Source of the DNA: Planctomycetota bacterium
GTDB lineage: Bacteria > Planctomycetota > Planctomycetia > Pirellulales > Pirellulaceae
NCBI GenBank assembly: GCA_963204915.1
Contig: CAUJHS010000018.1
Span: 80,993 to 144,992 of the forward strand
DNA length: 64,000 nucleotides
Direction: 5' to 3'
Shown piece after piece: positions 9,105 through 17,706 of the stretch. The stretch's first letter is position 1. Every line of letters starts with the position of its first letter. A program made the translations under genes and the position numbers. The notes beneath the pieces were generated by a model, which ran no database searches, had not been told where the DNA came from, and was given only the letters and a program-made list of their open reading frames with translations.

Positions 9105-9365
9105 ATGGCCAATAGCAATGTGAACTTCTTCACTTGGATTCGTGAAGGCGTGAAGCAGGCCGTGCTGCTGGGCGTTTCCGACGCGGTGCAAGAAATTGGC
9201 ACGCCGGAAAACGAAGAGGACATGAGCCACCGATTGCTCGAAGTGATTAAGAACGACGGCAAAACTCCCGCGGCGATTGGCGCCCGAGCTTCCACGTCGG
9301 TTGGCGGACGCAAGCGTCTGGGACGTTCGTTGAAAGAGATCGAAGAAACCGCCGAGAAGAAGTAA
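9105..9365 (+). CDS. Small hypothetical protein
   Basis: This 86-residue protein begins MANSNVNFFTWIREGVKQAV and ends in a charged, Lys/Glu-rich helix. It has no signal peptide or membrane segment. Codon use has the GC-rich third positions of real genes in this window. I chose the ATG at 9105; an in-frame ATG at 9096 adds three residues. I do not recognise the family. The compact size and basic-acidic mix would suit a small DNA- or protein-binding adaptor, but that is a guess. It is followed by lgt on the same strand after about 220 bp. Confidence 0.65.
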   Translation: MANSNVNFFTWIREGVKQAVLLGVSDAVQEIGTPENEEDMSHRLLEVIKNDGKTPAAIGARASTSVGGRKRLGRSLKEIEETAEKK

Positions 9366-9583
9366 TACCCCCTCGCGTCGCAGCCGTCGAACCCGTAGGT
9401 TGAAGTTCTGCGAGGAAACCTTCGTCGCCACGGCCTTCCCGTCGCCATCGCCTTCCCGGCGCCACGGCTGGTTCGCCAGCGGCGCCTTGGTGAAGGGAAA
9501 CTTCGCTGGCAAGCCAGCCAGCGTGTAAGACGCAAGGTGGGTTGGAATGTTTCTCCCTGGTTTTTGCTAAGTTCGCCGTCGCG

Positions 9584-11152
9584 GTGCGACAGACTCTCTT
9601 TACCATTCCGCATGAGGCGTACGGCCTGCCGGTATTCGGCTTGGGCTGGGTGCTCATCGTCTGGGCTTTGTTCGGCCTGGGCTTCATGGCGTGGTTGATC
9701 CGCAAGCAAGGCTGGAACGCGGAAACGCGCAGCTTCTTGGGTTTCGTGCTGGCCGTGGCGGCGGTCATCGCGTTCGGCCTGCCCATAATTGAACGCGCGC
9801 AAGCGGGGCCAGAGAATCAAGGCTTGCCCATTCGCGGCTACGGCGTGATGCTGCTGTTGGCCGTGGGTTCGGGAGTCGGTCTGGCGGCGTGGCGCGCCCA
9901 GCGCATGGGGGTTGACCCCGAGATCATCTACTCGCTGGCGTTCTGGATGTTCGTGTTTGGCATCCTTGGCGCCCGACTGTTTTACGTGATTGAGTACCGC
10001 GATCAATTCTTACGCTCCACGCTGCAAGATACGTTGGTCGCTGTGGTGAATGTGACGCAAGGCGGGCTGGTAGTGTACGGCTCGGTGATCGGCGGCGTGG
10101 CGGCCGGCATGGTGTACTTGTGGCGGCGCGGCGTACCGATTTTGCCCACCGCCGATTTGATCGCGCCCAGCATGGTGCTCGGCCTGGCGATTGGCCGCGT
10201 GGGATGTTTTCTCAACGGTTGCTGCTTTGGCGGCGTGTGCGACTTGCCCTGGGCGGTGCAATTCCCCGAGCAAAGTCCGCCGTATTTTCGGCAACATCAG
10301 TTGGGGCAATTACACGGATTCCGCATCGGGCAAGACGCATCGGGCCGACCCCAGGTCGATTTCGTAGCGGCCGATAGCCCCGCGGCGCAAGCGGGGCTGC
10401 GCGCAGGCGATCGGATTACCGCCATTCAGCTTTCGCCGGAAGCCGCATTGCAAGCGGCGGCAACTGTGCCGGAATTCGCCGGCCAGGAAGTGACCCTACA
10501 GCTTGCCTCGGGCGAAGAGCGGCGCTTAACCGTACCCGCCTGGGAAGGAGAGGGATCGAACTTGCCGTCCCGTCGGCTGGGTTTGCAAGTGATGGACTTG
10601 CCGAAGGGACCGGCGATTGTGTCGCATTTGACGGTCGATGGCCCTGCCGAGCAGGCCGGCCTGACCATGAATGATCGGCTGGTCGCGGTCCGTTTGCCGC
10701 CGATTCCTTCCGCCGATGTCGCCCAGCAAGTGATGCAATGGGCCGGAGCGCAGGTACGCGTGGAAACGGAGCGCGGCGTACACTCATGGACGCAAGATGG
10801 CTTGCCGCACCGCAGTTTACCCATTCACCCGACGCAGCTTTATAGCACGATTGGCGCGTTCTTGATCTTCCTGTTCTTGTGGGTGTACTACCCGTTCCGC
10901 ACGCGCGACGGCGAAGTGTTCGCCTGGATGATCACGATCTATCCGGTGGTGCGAATCTTTGAAGAGATCATTCGCATCGACGAGCCGGCGCAATTTGGCA
11001 CGGGGCTGAGTATTTCGCAACTCATCAGCGTTGCGATTCTCCTTGGCGCCGCCTGCCTGTGGGCCTACATCGCCCGTCGCCCCCGCGGCAGCATCTGGCC
11101 AGAAGGCAAACGGCCTCAAGAGAAGCCCACGCAGCCGGCATTGACCCATTAA
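9584..11152 (+). CDS. lgt: Prolipoprotein diacylglyceryl transferase (Lgt) with inserted PDZ-like domains
   Basis: Lgt transfers diacylglycerol to the lipobox cysteine of prolipoproteins in the inner membrane. The start region (VRQTLFTIPHEAYGLPVFG), the motif GRVGCFLNGCCFG at about residues 205-217, HPTQLYS near 415, and the final helices with VVRIFEEIIR fit Lgt. Between the signature motif and HPTQLY lie about 165 extra residues (about 243-410) that read as two PDZ-like units: one around AADSPAAQAGLRAGDRI and one around VDGPAEQAGLTMNDRL. Standard Lgt is about 270-300 residues; this one is 522. The cysteine-rich signature replaces the usual NFxNxE residues. I chose GTG 9584 since homologues begin near RQTLF; a TTG at 9542 is possible. 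Confidence 0.88.
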   Translation: MRQTLFTIPHEAYGLPVFGLGWVLIVWALFGLGFMAWLIRKQGWNAETRSFLGFVLAVAAVIAFGLPIIERAQAGPENQGLPIRGYGVMLLLAVGSGVGLAAWRAQRMGVDPEIIYSLAFWMFVFGILGARLFYVIEYRDQFLRSTLQDTLVAVVNVTQGGLVVYGSVIGGVAAGMVYLWRRGVPILPTADLIAPSMVLGLAIGRVGCFLNGCCFGGVCDLPWAVQFPEQSPPYFRQHQLGQLHGFRIGQDASGRPQVDFVAADSPAAQAGLRAGDRITAIQLSPEAALQAAATVPEFAGQEVTLQLASGEERRLTVPAWEGEGSNLPSRRLGLQVMDLPKGPAIVSHLTVDGPAEQAGLTMNDRLVAVRLPPIPSADVAQQVMQWAGAQVRVETERGVHSWTQDGLPHRSLPIHPTQLYSTIGAFLIFLFLWVYYPFRTRDGEVFAWMITIYPVVRIFEEIIRIDEPAQFGTGLSISQLISVAILLGAACLWAYIARRPRGSIWPEGKRPQEKPTQPALTH

Positions 11153-11192
11153 CCGCGTACGGCCGCCGAGTGCTCCGCGCCGGGATGGCCTT

Positions 11193-12668
11193 TCACGGTT
11201 CGATGGTGCAGGTGAAGCTGTCGCCCACTTTCTCGGTTAATCGTACTTGGGCGGGGCCTTCCAGGGCGGCGGCGATTTCGAAAAACTCTTGAGGAGTCGA
11301 GACGCGCTGATTCTCGATGTGGGTAATAAACAGTCGCGGGCGAAGTTTCGCCTTCCAGGCGGGAGATTCGGGCGCCACCTCGATTACGGCCACGCAGCCC
11401 TCAGGATCAATCGCGGGAATGCGTTCGTCAAACTGGGGAATCGCGGTCGCATAGTCGACCCGTACGCCGCGCCAACTGGGGTCGTCGGCATCGGCCACAA
11501 TCGGCCGCGAGGCCACAATGAACTTTTTCGAGAGCCTGACTTGCGCCGTGTAAGGGTGCGGCCGGCTCGCGCCAAACGGCCGCTCGACGGCAAGTTTCAT
11601 GTCGGCTGCGGCGGGCGCCTGGCTAAGTTCGCGAATCAACTCGTTCGCGTCGCGCACCGCGACATCGTTCACATGCGTAATGACGTCGCCTTCGCGCAAT
11701 TCGGTTCGCGCCGCGGGAGTTCCCGACACAACCGCTTGCACGCGGGCGCCAAAGCGTCCTTGCCGTCGTTCAAACGGCGTCAAGTGCGTTGGCTCCACAC
11801 CTAGGAAACCGTAATCGGCTTTGCGGCCTTGCCGCAAGTTCTCCAACGAGCGCAAAAACGCCTCATTGGCAGGGAGGGCATAACCCGCGGCTTCTTCATA
11901 ACCCGGAGGAGTGGCCAAGGCGGTGGTCAGCCCGATCATTTCTCCCTTCCAGTTCACCAAGGCGCCGCCGCTCGTGCCCTTCAGAAGTTTCACATCGGTT
12001 TGGATGAGGGTGCCGTAATGGTGCAGTGTGGGCTTGCTAGGCGCTACTTCGGGGGCCGCCGAAAGCGGTGGAGCAGGACGATGCAAGTTAGCGATGATCC
12101 CTCGGGCGGCGCTGACCTGGCCGTCTTTCGCAATGGCGTAAGGATTGCCCAACACCAGCACCAGTTGCCCCTTTTTCAGGTTCGTGGTGTCGCCAAAGGT
12201 GATGGGGGTCAGACCTTGCGCTTCAATTTCCAAAACGGCGAGATCCATCCAAGGGTCTTCGGCCTTAACACGGGCCGGATACGGCCGCCGGTCGATCCAC
12301 ACGTAATACTCACATTGCGCGGGGTCATTGAGTACGTGGTAGTTCGTCAAGATCAGGCCATTCGCGCCCACGATCACGCCCGTGGCGTATTCGCTTGGAA
12401 TGAAATCGGGTTCGGTCGGATCGCTGGGGAAAGTGGGCGCCAGGAGGCGGCCTTCCGCGTCGCGCACGGCGCGACCCCCTTGTTGGCCGCGGCGCACCCG
12501 CGCGATGGCGACAACCGATTTCTCGGCTCGCGCCACGGCTTGCGTCAAAACGCGTTCGACGGCGAGAACGGCGTTCACATCGTCTTCCGACACATCGTCC
12601 TGCCCCCGCAGGGGCGCCGCCAGCAAGAGCAGCGCCAAGAGCGCGGGTAACGTCGAACGGATGCGCAC
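11193..12668 (-). CDS. HtrA/DegP-like serine protease with C-terminal PDZ region
   Basis: The 491-residue protein starts with a clear signal peptide (Leu-rich core, residues 7-19, then APLRGQ). The trypsin-like domain has the triad His111 (TNYHVL), Asp142 (WMDLAVL) and Ser233 (GTSGGAL). The serine loop has Thr before Ser where HtrA usually has Asn (GNSGG). A PDZ domain follows (YGFLGVEPTH ... REGDVITHVN), and a second PDZ-like unit ends the protein (AIDPEGCVAVIEVAPESPAWKA). It should act in the periplasm on misfolded proteins. I chose GTG 12668 because it places the signal peptide at the N-terminus; the ATG at 12737 would add 23 residues. It lies downstream of recA on the same strand. Confidence 0.87.
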   Translation of the reverse strand: MRIRSTLPALLALLLLAAPLRGQDDVSEDDVNAVLAVERVLTQAVARAEKSVVAIARVRRGQQGGRAVRDAEGRLLAPTFPSDPTEPDFIPSEYATGVIVGANGLILTNYHVLNDPAQCEYYVWIDRRPYPARVKAEDPWMDLAVLEIEAQGLTPITFGDTTNLKKGQLVLVLGNPYAIAKDGQVSAARGIIANLHRPAPPLSAAPEVAPSKPTLHHYGTLIQTDVKLLKGTSGGALVNWKGEMIGLTTALATPPGYEEAAGYALPANEAFLRSLENLRQGRKADYGFLGVEPTHLTPFERRQGRFGARVQAVVSGTPAARTELREGDVITHVNDVAVRDANELIRELSQAPAAADMKLAVERPFGASRPHPYTAQVRLSKKFIVASRPIVADADDPSWRGVRVDYATAIPQFDERIPAIDPEGCVAVIEVAPESPAWKAKLRPRLFITHIENQRVSTPQEFFEIAAALEGPAQVRLTEKVGDSFTCTIEP

Positions 12669-12730
12669 GGCGCGAACTCCCGAGAGTCGAGGAAGGGGCG
12701 GCAAGGGGAACCTAAATGGGCGATGGGCGC

Positions 12731-12773
12731 AAAACATAAGCGGCTGATCCCTCCGGTTCGCGGGAGCAGCCGC
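12731..12773 (-). terminator. Terminator-like hairpin after recA
   Basis: Arms 12740-12751 and 12762-12773 pair over 11 of 12 positions with a 10-nt loop. Read on the minus strand the hairpin is followed by TTATGTTTT. It lies about 90 bp beyond the recA stop and about 70 bp before the start of the protease gene, so it would separate the two transcription units. Confidence 0.55.
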
Positions 12774-12865
12774 CTTGTTAGCATAACCAATTTGGGAAGG
12801 ACCTGCCCGCCGGTGCATTCACGGGCGGAGCGAGTGACCCGCCCTGCGGAGGCCGCGCTCCCGGA

Positions 12866-14032
12866 TTATTCTTCGCCGTCCAACGGCTCCGCTTCGCCGT
12901 CTTCGTCATTTTCCGAAGTGGCGGCGACCGGCGGAGCGGCCATGGTGGCGGCCAGCACCTTTTGCTTAAGTTCCTCGGTCAAGGCCGGGTTCTCAATCAA
13001 ATACGTGCGCGATTTTTCTTTGCCTTGCCCCAATTGAATGTCGCCGTAGCGGAACCAGGCGCCGCTGCGGGCCACAATCTTTTGAGCCACGGCCATATCC
13101 AGAATGTCGCCTTCGTAACTGATGCCGTTGGTATGCATCATATCAAATTCCGCCTGGCGGAAGGGAGGCGCCACTTTGTTTTTGACCACCTTGGCCCGCA
13201 CACGTTGGCCAATCACCTCTTCGCCCTCTTTGAGCTGCGAGACGCGACGAACATCGATGCGGCATGAGCAATAGAACTTGAGGGCGCGGCCGCCGGGCGT
13301 GGTTTCCGGGCTGCCGTACATCACACCGATCTTTTCGCGAATTTGGTTGATGAACACGACGACCGTTTTGCTCTTGCTGATGGCGCCCGTCAGCTTACGC
13401 AACGACTGGCTCATCAAGCGAGCCTGAAGACCGACGTGCGAGTCGCCGATCTCGCCTTCCAATTCCGCCTTGGGCACCAAGGCCGCCACCGAATCGACGA
13501 CGATAATATCAACCGCGTTCGACTTGACGAGCATTTCCGTGATCTGCATCGCTTCTTCGCCGCTGGTCGGTTGGCTGACCAGAAGCGTATCGAGCTGCAC
13601 GCCCAGCTTTCGCGCCCAGGTGGGGTCGAAGGCGTGTTCGGCGTCGATAAACGCGGCGATGCCGTCGTTCTTTTGTGCTTCGGCCACGGCATGCAAAGCG
13701 AGGGTGGTTTTACCGCTTGATTCCGGGCCGAAGATTTCAATCACACGGCCGCGCGGTAAACCTTGGCCTCCCAGCGCCACATCGAGCGCGAGGCTGCCTG
13801 TGGAAATGCCTTGAATGGGCACGACATGCTTATCGCCCAGCGGCATGATCGAGCCTTCGCCGTAGGCTTTCTCGATCTGCTGGAGAACCGTCTTCAGTTG
13901 AGGATTATCTTTAAGCATTTCCAACTTGGCGGCGGAGTCAGACTTCTTGGCCGCCTTACCGTTGGAGGACTTGGTTTCGGTGGTTTTCGCTTCTCGTTTA
14001 GCCATACGATTGTTGCTCGTGGCGGCGACCAT
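12866..14032 (-). CDS. recA: Recombinase RecA
   Basis: RecA forms the ATP-dependent filament on single-stranded DNA for homologous recombination and SOS activation. The Walker A motif GPESSGKT, the segment [16 protein letters not shown], Walker [13 protein letters not shown], the L2 loop region [26 protein letters not shown] and the C-terminal [12 protein letters not shown] all match. The 388-residue length includes a Lys-rich N-terminal extension and an acidic tail, normal for RecA. AAGGAG at 14039-14044 sits 6 nt before the ATG at 14032 and supports that start over the ATG at 14005. A slightly unusual [12 protein letters not shown] replaces the common FYASVRLDIRR. Confidence 0.98.
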   Translation of the reverse strand: MVAATSNNRMAKREAKTTETKSSNGKAAKKSDSAAKLEMLKDNPQLKTVLQQIEKAYGEGSIMPLGDKHVVPIQGISTGSLALDVALGGQGLPRGRVIEIFGPESSGKTTLALHAVAEAQKNDGIAAFIDAEHAFDPTWARKLGVQLDTLLVSQPTSGEEAMQITEMLVKSNAVDIIVVDSVAALVPKAELEGEIGDSHVGLQARLMSQSLRKLTGAISKSKTVVVFINQIREKIGVMYGSPETTPGGRALKFYCSCRIDVRRVSQLKEGEEVIGQRVRAKVVKNKVAPPFRQAEFDMMHTNGISYEGDILDMAVAQKIVARSGAWFRYGDIQLGQGKEKSRTYLIENPALTEELKQKVLAATMAAPPVAATSENDEDGEAEPLDGEE

Positions 14033-14181
14033 ACGTTGCTCCTTCAGGAAGAAACAGGGGAGAATTTGAAAAAGTTGATGGCGTTTTCCTTAGCTACCCT
14101 ATTCTTCGCCGAAGCGGAGACACGTCTGGTCACGGGGAAGAAGAAAAGAAAAAAAGTTTTCCTTGTGAAGAAAAGCGGACA

Positions 14182-14199
14182 GCGCCCTACGAAGGGCGC
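14182..14199 (-). other. Hairpin in the recA leader
   Basis: GCGCCCT (14182-14188) and AGGGCGC (14193-14199) form a perfect 7-bp stem with a 4-nt loop. It would fold near the 5' end of the recA mRNA if transcription starts near 14205. About 150 nt of leader follow before the recA start, with a purine/pyrimidine-biased stretch on the way. No T-tract follows at once, so it is not a plain terminator. Confidence 0.5.
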
Positions 14200-14212
14200 G
14201 ATGCTGATAATA

Positions 14213-14242
14213 TGTATACCATATCAGCCAGTCTTCGGGCAA
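14213..14242 (-). promoter_or_regulatory. recA: Candidate recA promoter
   Basis: On the minus strand TTGCCC (14242-14237) is followed after 18 bp by TATACA (14218-14213), preceded by TGG, an extended -10 form. The site is embedded in an imperfect palindrome: CTGATA at 14204-14209 and TATCAG at 14222-14227. I do not recognise a known LexA box. It is the best promoter-like sequence in the 358-bp divergent gap. Confidence 0.4.
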
Positions 14243-14390
14243 GCACGCTTCCAGCAACTGCGGTTTTTCCCCTCGCCGGGGGACAGCCGCCTGCCCGAGC
14301 ATTTGCCCCAGGCGGTACAATCGAAGGGCGAGGGAAAGTAGGGAAAACTGACGGGTTCCTTGGCGCGTTTTTCTTCCTGTTTTCGTGGCT

Positions 14391-15872
14391 ATGTCGCTAC
14401 AAGTCGAGCGGATGAACGAGAAGCCTGCTGACGAAGTGATTTGCGCCGCCGTGGGACGTCGCTCGCCGCCGCTTGACTTGTGGTGTGTCGACGGCCCGGA
14501 ACAACCGCCGCGCCACATCACGCTGGCCGACTATCACGGGCAATGGCTCGCCTTGATCTTCTACCCGCGAGACTTTTCCTTCGTCTGTCCCACGGAACTC
14601 ACCGCCTTTAGCGCGCGCACGGCGGACTTTCAGAACCGGCACTGCGCCATGTTGGGCATCAGTGTCGATTCCTTGGAAATCCATCAGGAGTGGCTGGCGG
14701 CGCCGCCGGACAAAGGCGGGCTGGGGCCCCTGCAGTTTCCCCTGGCTTCGGATCCGGAGGGCCGTTTGGCTCAGGGGTTTGGCGTATGGGTCCCTGAGAA
14801 AATGGTTTGCTTGCGGGGTTTGTTTATCATCGACCCCACGGGTGTGCTGCAATACTCGGTGATTCATAACCTGAACGTGGGCCGCAGTCCGGACGAAGTG
14901 CTGCGCGTGCTCGATGCGTTGCAAACCGGCGGCTTGTGCCCCGCCAACTGGACGACGGCCGACGGCGTGATCGACCCCGAAGGAGCGCTGCAGCCCGGCA
15001 AGGTGTTGGGGCATTACCGCATTCGCAAACAACTGGGCAGCGGGGCCTTCGGGGCGGTGTTCGCCGCGTGGGATTTGCGGCTGGAGCGGCCCGTGGCCAT
15101 CAAGGTGCTCAAGCGCAGCCTGGTTGAATCGCGCGAGGCGGTGTTGACCGAAGCCCGCGCCGCCGCCCGGTTGAACCATCCGAATGTTTGCACCATTTAC
15201 GCAGTCGAGGAAGAAGAAGGCCTGCCCGTGATCGTGATGGAGCACATCGAAGGCCGCGCTTTGACGCAAGTGATTCGCGATGGTCTGGACGCCCCGACCG
15301 CCCTTCACCTGGCGGCGCAAATTGCGGCAGGATTGTCGGTCGCGCACCAGAACCAGGTGGTGCATGGTGATTTCAAACCCGCCAATGTGATCGTTTCTCC
15401 CAATGGTTCGCCCAAGATTCTGGATTTCGGCTTATCGCGCTTTTTGAAAGTGCAAAAGTCGCGCGACGCCGAGGCCGAACTGGCCCAGCGAACCTTTGCT
15501 GTCCAGCGGCTGGTTGATCTTGGCCACGCCGAGGAAGCGCTGCTGGCCACGGTGGATCATCACAGCGACTCGTTGCGCGGGACGCCCGCGTATATGTCTC
15601 CAGAACAGGCCCAAGGGAGCGATCCGACGCTGGCCAGCGACGTGTTCTCCTTCGGGCTGACGCTGTACGAAATGCTGACGGGCCACGCCGCGTATGAAAA
15701 CCGGGGAATAGTGCAACACTTGCTGCGTCTGCCAACCGCCGACCTGGCCTGCGAACTGGCGCCGAAAGTGGCCCCGCCTTACCGGGAGTTGCTGGCGGCG
15801 CTGTTAGCACGCGAGCCCGCTAGGCGCCCCAGCATGGATCAGGTCATGCGGGAGCTTGAGTTGATCGGATAA
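14391..15872 (+). CDS. 2-Cys peroxiredoxin fused to a Ser/Thr protein kinase
   Basis: The 493-residue protein joins two complete domains. Residues 1-190 are an AhpC/TSA peroxiredoxin with peroxidatic Cys66 in DFSFVCPTE and a second cysteine, Cys183, in GGLCPANW, at the place of the resolving cysteine. Residues about 204-493 are a Hanks-type kinase: glycine loop GSGAFGAVF, Lys238 in VAIK, catalytic Asp327 in VHGDFKPANV (HGD replaces HRD), DFG with Asp345, and GTPAYMSPEQ. About 50 residues separate DFG from that motif, unusually long for an activation segment. There is no membrane segment. I chose ATG 14391; GTG 14385 and ATG 14412 are alternatives. CoA-disulfide reductase follows 63 bp later. 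A peroxide-sensing kinase is inference. Confidence 0.92.
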   Translation: MSLQVERMNEKPADEVICAAVGRRSPPLDLWCVDGPEQPPRHITLADYHGQWLALIFYPRDFSFVCPTELTAFSARTADFQNRHCAMLGISVDSLEIHQEWLAAPPDKGGLGPLQFPLASDPEGRLAQGFGVWVPEKMVCLRGLFIIDPTGVLQYSVIHNLNVGRSPDEVLRVLDALQTGGLCPANWTTADGVIDPEGALQPGKVLGHYRIRKQLGSGAFGAVFAAWDLRLERPVAIKVLKRSLVESREAVLTEARAAARLNHPNVCTIYAVEEEEGLPVIVMEHIEGRALTQVIRDGLDAPTALHLAAQIAAGLSVAHQNQVVHGDFKPANVIVSPNGSPKILDFGLSRFLKVQKSRDAEAELAQRTFAVQRLVDLGHAEEALLATVDHHSDSLRGTPAYMSPEQAQGSDPTLASDVFSFGLTLYEMLTGHAAYENRGIVQHLLRLPTADLACELAPKVAPPYRELLAALLAREPARRPSMDQVMRELELIG

Positions 15873-15935
15873 GATGGTCGCTGTGCGGCGACGTGCAGCC
15901 GTCGCTTTAACCCTTGACTTGCTCCGGAGGGCGCT

Positions 15936-17603
15936 ATGAGTGAGGCGTTAACGATTGTGATTGTGGGCGGCGTCGCCGGCGGAGCATCGGCCGCCACCCG
16001 CGCTCGCCGGATGAACGAGCAAGCCGAAATCATCTTGTTTGAAAAAGATGAGCATGTTTCGTTCGCCAACTGCGGGTTGCCTTACTACCTGGGGGGCGAA
16101 ATCGCCGAGCGCGACAAACTCGTCGTCGCTACGCCGGAATTCCTGACGCGCCGCTTCCGGCTCGACGTGCGCACCCGGCAAGAGGTGCAAAGCATTAACC
16201 GGCAGAACAAAACGGTGACGGTGCGCAATCACGCAAAGGGCGAAACGTATGAACAGCGCTACGACAAGTTGATTCTCTCGCCCGGCGCCTCGCCTATCAC
16301 CCCGCCGATTGACGGCGTGAAAGGCCGGAACGTGTTCACCTTGCGGAACCTGGCCGATACCGACCGCATCTTCGAGGCGATTCACGAAGTTTCACCGAAG
16401 AAGGCGGTCGTCGTGGGGTCGGGCTTCATTGGCTTGGAAATGGTCGAGCAACTGGCCGAGCGCGGCTATTCGCTCGCCTTGGTGGAATTGCTGCCGCAGG
16501 TCTTGCCGTTGCTCGATCCCGAAATGGCGCGGCCGATTGAAGACGCGCTGCGGGCGCATCACGTCGAACTGTACTTGGGCGATGGTCTGAGCCGCATCCT
16601 GTTGGACGATCAAGGCGCGGCCCGCGCCGTGGAGTTGACCAGCGGCAAGACGGTCGAAGCGGGGCTTGTGATCCTCGGCATCGGCGTGCGGCCCAACATC
16701 CAGTTGGCGCAGGCCGCCGAGATTGCGATTGGCCCCAGCGGCGGCCTTGGCGCCAATGAGTTCATGCAAACCAATGACCCCGACATTTACGCCGTGGGAG
16801 ACGCCGCCGAATACACCTACGGCCCCACGGGGAAACCGCAGCGAATCGCCCTGGCAGGCCCCGCCAATCGCTCAGGGCGACTGGTCGGCGAACACGCCGC
16901 GACAGGTCAGGCCGCGCCGATGGCTCCTGTGTTTGGCACGTCGATCGTGCGCGTGTTCGATCAAACCGCCGCCCTGACGGGTTTGACCACAAAGCTGGCC
17001 GAACGCCTTAAAACACCCCATCGCTCGGTGACGGTGATCGCCAATCATCACGCGGGTTATTACCCCGGCGCCGAGCCAATTACTCTGAAACTGCTGTACG
17101 ATCCCGATTCCGGCCGTGTACTTGGCGCACAGGCGATTGGGCGCGAAGGGGTCGATAAGCGCATCGACGTGTTAGCCACCGCCATGGCGTTCAACGCCAC
17201 CGTGCGCGATCTGACAGGTCTGGACCTGGCGTATGCGCCGCCCTTTGGCTCGGCCAAAGACATCGTGCATATCGCCGGCTTTGTGGCGTGCAATCAAAGG
17301 GATGGCAACGAAGATTTGTTGGAGGCCGGCGCTGACCTGTCGGAAAAGCAAGTCGTCGATGTGCGCACGCCGGCCGAAGTGAAAAAAGCTCCGCTGGCCG
17401 GCGCGCCGCATGCCGTTAACATTCCTTTGGATGAACTGCGCAGTCGCTTAGAGGAGCTGGACCCCGCGGCGGCCACGGTGGTCTCGTGTGGCGTGGGCAT
17501 GCGCGGTCACGCGGCAGCACGCATTCTACGTCAGCACGGGTTTGGCGACGTGAAGAATCTTTCCGGTGGGGCGACGATGCGCAACCGAGCCATACGTGAA
17601 TGA
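15936..17603 (+). CDS. CoA-disulfide reductase with C-terminal rhodanese domain
   Basis: This FAD/NAD(P)-dependent enzyme family reduces CoA disulfide or CoA persulfide/polysulfide. The protein has 555 residues. The N-terminal FAD motif is VGGVAGGASAA and the single active-site cysteine Cys46 lies in SFANCGLPYYLGG, diagnostic for CoA-disulfide reductases. The NAD site is VVGSGFIGLEM and the second FAD motif is IYAVGDAAE. From about residue 465 a rhodanese domain follows with Cys518 in SCGVGMRGHAA. This two-domain layout is that of CoADR-RHD enzymes. GGAGG lies a few bases before the ATG. Its position behind the peroxiredoxin-kinase suggests a shared thiol-redox role. Confidence 0.93.
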   Translation: MSEALTIVIVGGVAGGASAATRARRMNEQAEIILFEKDEHVSFANCGLPYYLGGEIAERDKLVVATPEFLTRRFRLDVRTRQEVQSINRQNKTVTVRNHAKGETYEQRYDKLILSPGASPITPPIDGVKGRNVFTLRNLADTDRIFEAIHEVSPKKAVVVGSGFIGLEMVEQLAERGYSLALVELLPQVLPLLDPEMARPIEDALRAHHVELYLGDGLSRILLDDQGAARAVELTSGKTVEAGLVILGIGVRPNIQLAQAAEIAIGPSGGLGANEFMQTNDPDIYAVGDAAEYTYGPTGKPQRIALAGPANRSGRLVGEHAATGQAAPMAPVFGTSIVRVFDQTAALTGLTTKLAERLKTPHRSVTVIANHHAGYYPGAEPITLKLLYDPDSGRVLGAQAIGREGVDKRIDVLATAMAFNATVRDLTGLDLAYAPPFGSAKDIVHIAGFVACNQRDGNEDLLEAGADLSEKQVVDVRTPAEVKKAPLAGAPHAVNIPLDELRSRLEELDPAAATVVSCGVGMRGHAAARILRQHGFGDVKNLSGGATMRNRAIRE

Positions 17604-17620
17604 ACGGCGTGTGGCGCCGT
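17604..17620 (+). terminator. Hairpin directly after the CoA-disulfide reductase stop
   Basis: ACGGCG (17604-17609) and CGCCGT (17615-17620) form a 6-bp stem with a 5-nt loop, starting at the base after the TGA. A pyrimidine-rich stretch CCTTCGTTCTC follows, which is a weak terminator tail. Confidence 0.4.
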
Positions 17621-17706
17621 CCTTCGTTCTCGCCCATTGCAAAGCACGCAGCGCATTACTATTCTGCGACGGTCTGAAGTCTCGACCCAGATCGTAAGGA
17701 GCAGCA

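Noticed and set aside
14033..14390. LexA/SOS box upstream of recA
   Set aside because: Neither the CTGT-N8-ACAG, GAAC-N4-GTTC nor GTTC-N7-GTTC form is present. The palindrome CTGATA/TATCAG is noted only as a candidate of unknown type.
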